Below are positions 4,691-6,073 of a stretch of 6,073 nucleotides of DNA, one piece after another. The stretch spans positions 1 to 6,073 of the forward strand of contig PKQU01000126.1 in NCBI GenBank assembly GCA_017577925.1. Reading direction: 5' to 3'. This stretch comes from Bacillota bacterium. GTDB lineage: Bacteria > Bacillota > Bacilli > Calditerricolales > Calditerricolaceae. Position 1 is the first letter of the stretch. Each line of letters opens with the position of its first letter. The position numbers and the translations under genes are program-made. The notes beneath the pieces are model-generated. The model was given only the letters and a program-made list of their open reading frames with translations. It did not search any database and was not told the DNA's origin.

Positions 4691-6073
4691 TTAGGCGCCC
4701 GTTTCCACGATCAGGTTGCCGTACGGATCGACGTGCAGCGTCTGGCCGGGATAGAGCACCGTCGCCGTTGTGGGTTCTTCCACAATCGCCGGCCCTTCAA
4801 CCATCATCCCCGGGCCCAGGCGGTCGCGCTCGTAGAGCGCCGTCTCCACCCAGCCGACCTCCTCGAAATACACGGGACGAACGCCTTTCTTGGCTTCCTC
4901 TACGCTTCCGGAAGCGGGCGGAAGCTTGGCCAGTTCAGGCTTTTGCACCCGTCCAAAGGCCACCACGTGGATGTTTACGATCTCCGTTGCCATGTGTTCG
5001 AGCTTAAAGGAGTACCGCTTCTCGTGGGCCGCATGGAAGCGCCGCACCACTTCTTCCACATCGTCCGGGGTCAGGTTGCCGCCCGGAACCGGCACCTTCA
5101 CCGTGTGCTCTTGGCCCAGGTACCGCATGTCCGCATGGCGCACGAACACCACCTGGTCGTCGGCAAAGCCCTGTTCACGGTACCACTGGAGCGCCTCGCG
5201 TTCCATTTCGTTCCACAAGGCGTTCCATTTGTTCAAATCCAGATCCTGCACGCGCCGGATGTCCGTGCGCAACCAGTCGCGGCGCAAATCGGTCATGAGC
5301 ATGCCCCACGCGGAGAAGACCGAGGCAGCCACGGGAACGATCACCTTCTTCACGCCCAGTTCCCGGGCCAGGGCTGTGGCATGCAGGGCCCCGCCACCGC
5401 CAAAGGCAACCAGGGCAAAGTCGCGCGGGTCGTACCCTTTGCGGACGGAAATCAACTTCAGCGCGTTCAGCATGTTGGCGTTGGCGATACGCAGGATCCC
5501 CAGCGCCGCTTCCTCCACCGAGACGCCGAAATGGCGGGCGATCTTCTCGTCAATGGCCCGGCGCACCGCGTCCATGTCCACGGGCATGTGGAAGTTCGCC
5601 GGATTCAGGCGGCCGGTGACCAAATTGGCATCCGTTGTGGTGGGCTCCGTTCCGCCCCTCCCGTAGGCTACCGGCCCCGGATTGGCCCCTGCCGATTTCG
5701 GTCCCACCTTTAACGCCCCGGCCTCGTCAATCCAGGCGATGGACCCGCCGCCGTTGCCAATCTCGACAATGTCCACTACCGGTACCTTAATCGGGTACCC
5801 GGCGTGCCGCTCGTCCCGTTCGATACGGTATTCGGTGGTGATGGTCACCTCGCCGTTGTCCACCAGCGAACACTTGGCCGTCGTACCGCCCACGTCAAAG
5901 GCGATCACATTGGGCTGGCCCAGCAGTTTCCCCAACATGGCAGCACCGAAAATGCCGGCCACCGGCCCCGATTCCACCATGTTAATGGGGGTTTCCTTTG
6001 CCTGGGCAAAGGTGGTCGTTCCACCGTTGGATTGCATGATGTACAACTTTCCAGGAACACCCATGTCCCGCAG
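4691..6073 (-). CDS. hyuA: HyuA-type hydantoinase/oxoprolinase subunit, C-terminal two thirds (5' end outside window)
   Basis: The frame is open to the right edge (codons CTG CGG GAC precede the ATG at 6064), giving 460 visible residues of a protein usually about 680-700 long; the missing part is the N-terminal domain. ATG 6064 is internal, because the family motif LYIMQSNGG comes directly after it. HyuA is the ATP-binding subunit of the actin/Hsp70/sugar-kinase fold. Numbering from that Met, visible signatures are ESGPVAGIFGA (31-41), the phosphate-binding FDVGGTTAK (56-64), GNGGGS (103-108), KSAGANPGPVAYGRGG (123-138), TDANLVTGRL (144-153) and FGGGGALHA (221-229). The last differs from the common FGGAGPLHA. 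The C-terminal domain ends normally at TAA 4693-4691, 26 bases before hyuB. With HyuB it should couple ATP hydrolysis to ring opening of a cyclic amide. N-methylhydantoinase, hydantoinase, caprolactamase-like and 5-oxoprolinase activities remain possible; a fused 5-oxoprolinase is excluded because hyuB is separate. Confidence 0.93.
   Translation of the reverse strand: MRDMGVPGKLYIMQSNGGTTTFAQAKETPINMVESGPVAGIFGAAMLGKLLGQPNVIAFDVGGTTAKCSLVDNGEVTITTEYRIERDERHAGYPIKVPVVDIVEIGNGGGSIAWIDEAGALKVGPKSAGANPGPVAYGRGGTEPTTTDANLVTGRLNPANFHMPVDMDAVRRAIDEKIARHFGVSVEEAALGILRIANANMLNALKLISVRKGYDPRDFALVAFGGGGALHATALARELGVKKVIVPVAASVFSAWGMLMTDLRRDWLRTDIRRVQDLDLNKWNALWNEMEREALQWYREQGFADDQVVFVRHADMRYLGQEHTVKVPVPGGNLTPDDVEEVVRRFHAAHEKRYSFKLEHMATEIVNIHVVAFGRVQKPELAKLPPASGSVEEAKKGVRPVYFEEVGWVETALYERDRLGPGMMVEGPAIVEEPTTATVLYPGQTLHVDPYGNLIVETGA

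Noticed and set aside
2784..4694. A 636-codon open reading frame on the plus strand, antisense to almost all of hyuB
   Set aside because: It mirrors a GC-rich coding gene, its translation is rich in Arg, His, Pro and Ala with no recognisable domain, and hyuB on the other strand has clear family motifs throughout. It is best explained as a shadow frame.
4733..5713. A 326-codon plus-strand frame antisense to hyuA
   Set aside because: Composition and lack of motifs match a shadow of hyuA; no convincing SD or start context was seen.

Overview
The window looks like part of a bacterial chromosome carrying a catabolic operon. Coding sequence is moderately to strongly GC-rich, but uneven: 60-base stretches I counted range from about 45% to 68% G+C. 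Genes are tightly packed, GTG starts are used, and Shine-Dalgarno (SD) sites are strong (AGGAGGTG, GGGAGG). That style fits a moderate-to-high-GC Bacillota (Bacillales or Alicyclobacillaceae type), but this is an impression and not a placement. No mobile element, CRISPR array, tRNA or rRNA was seen.

Layout, left to right. Positions 1-207 (+) hold the C-terminal end of a major facilitator superfamily (MFS) permease cut by the window edge. It is followed by a good intrinsic terminator (242-274). Everything else is one minus-strand gene string running leftward towards that terminator. In transcription order it is: HyuA-type ATP-dependent hydantoinase/oxoprolinase subunit (4691-6073, N-terminus outside the window); HyuB-type subunit (2916-4664); a small single-domain cupin (2584-2919) overlapping the hyuB stop; a 12-TM MFS permease (1128-2417, real start probably further upstream); and an Asp/Glu/hydantoin racemase family protein (325-1074). 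Gene gaps are 26 nt, a 4-nt overlap, about 100-180 nt and 53 nt.

How the genes may work together (inference from family knowledge): the permease imports a cyclic amide or imide such as a 5-substituted hydantoin, the racemase interconverts its enantiomers, and HyuA/HyuB open the ring using ATP. No N-carbamoyl-amino-acid amidohydrolase (HyuC-type) lies in the window, so the product after ring opening is unknown. The cupin is the least explained member.

The most notable anomaly is at the 5' end of the permease gene. A strong SD and ATG at 2484-2500 open a reading frame that stops after 13 codons, but removing one base from a six-A run (2454-2459) would join it in frame to the permease and give a 451-residue protein. 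This looks like a homopolymer indel, either a sequencing error or a real lesion. Apart from that and the cupin, the window is a recognisable catabolic operon; I found no convincing evidence of an entirely new kind of system.
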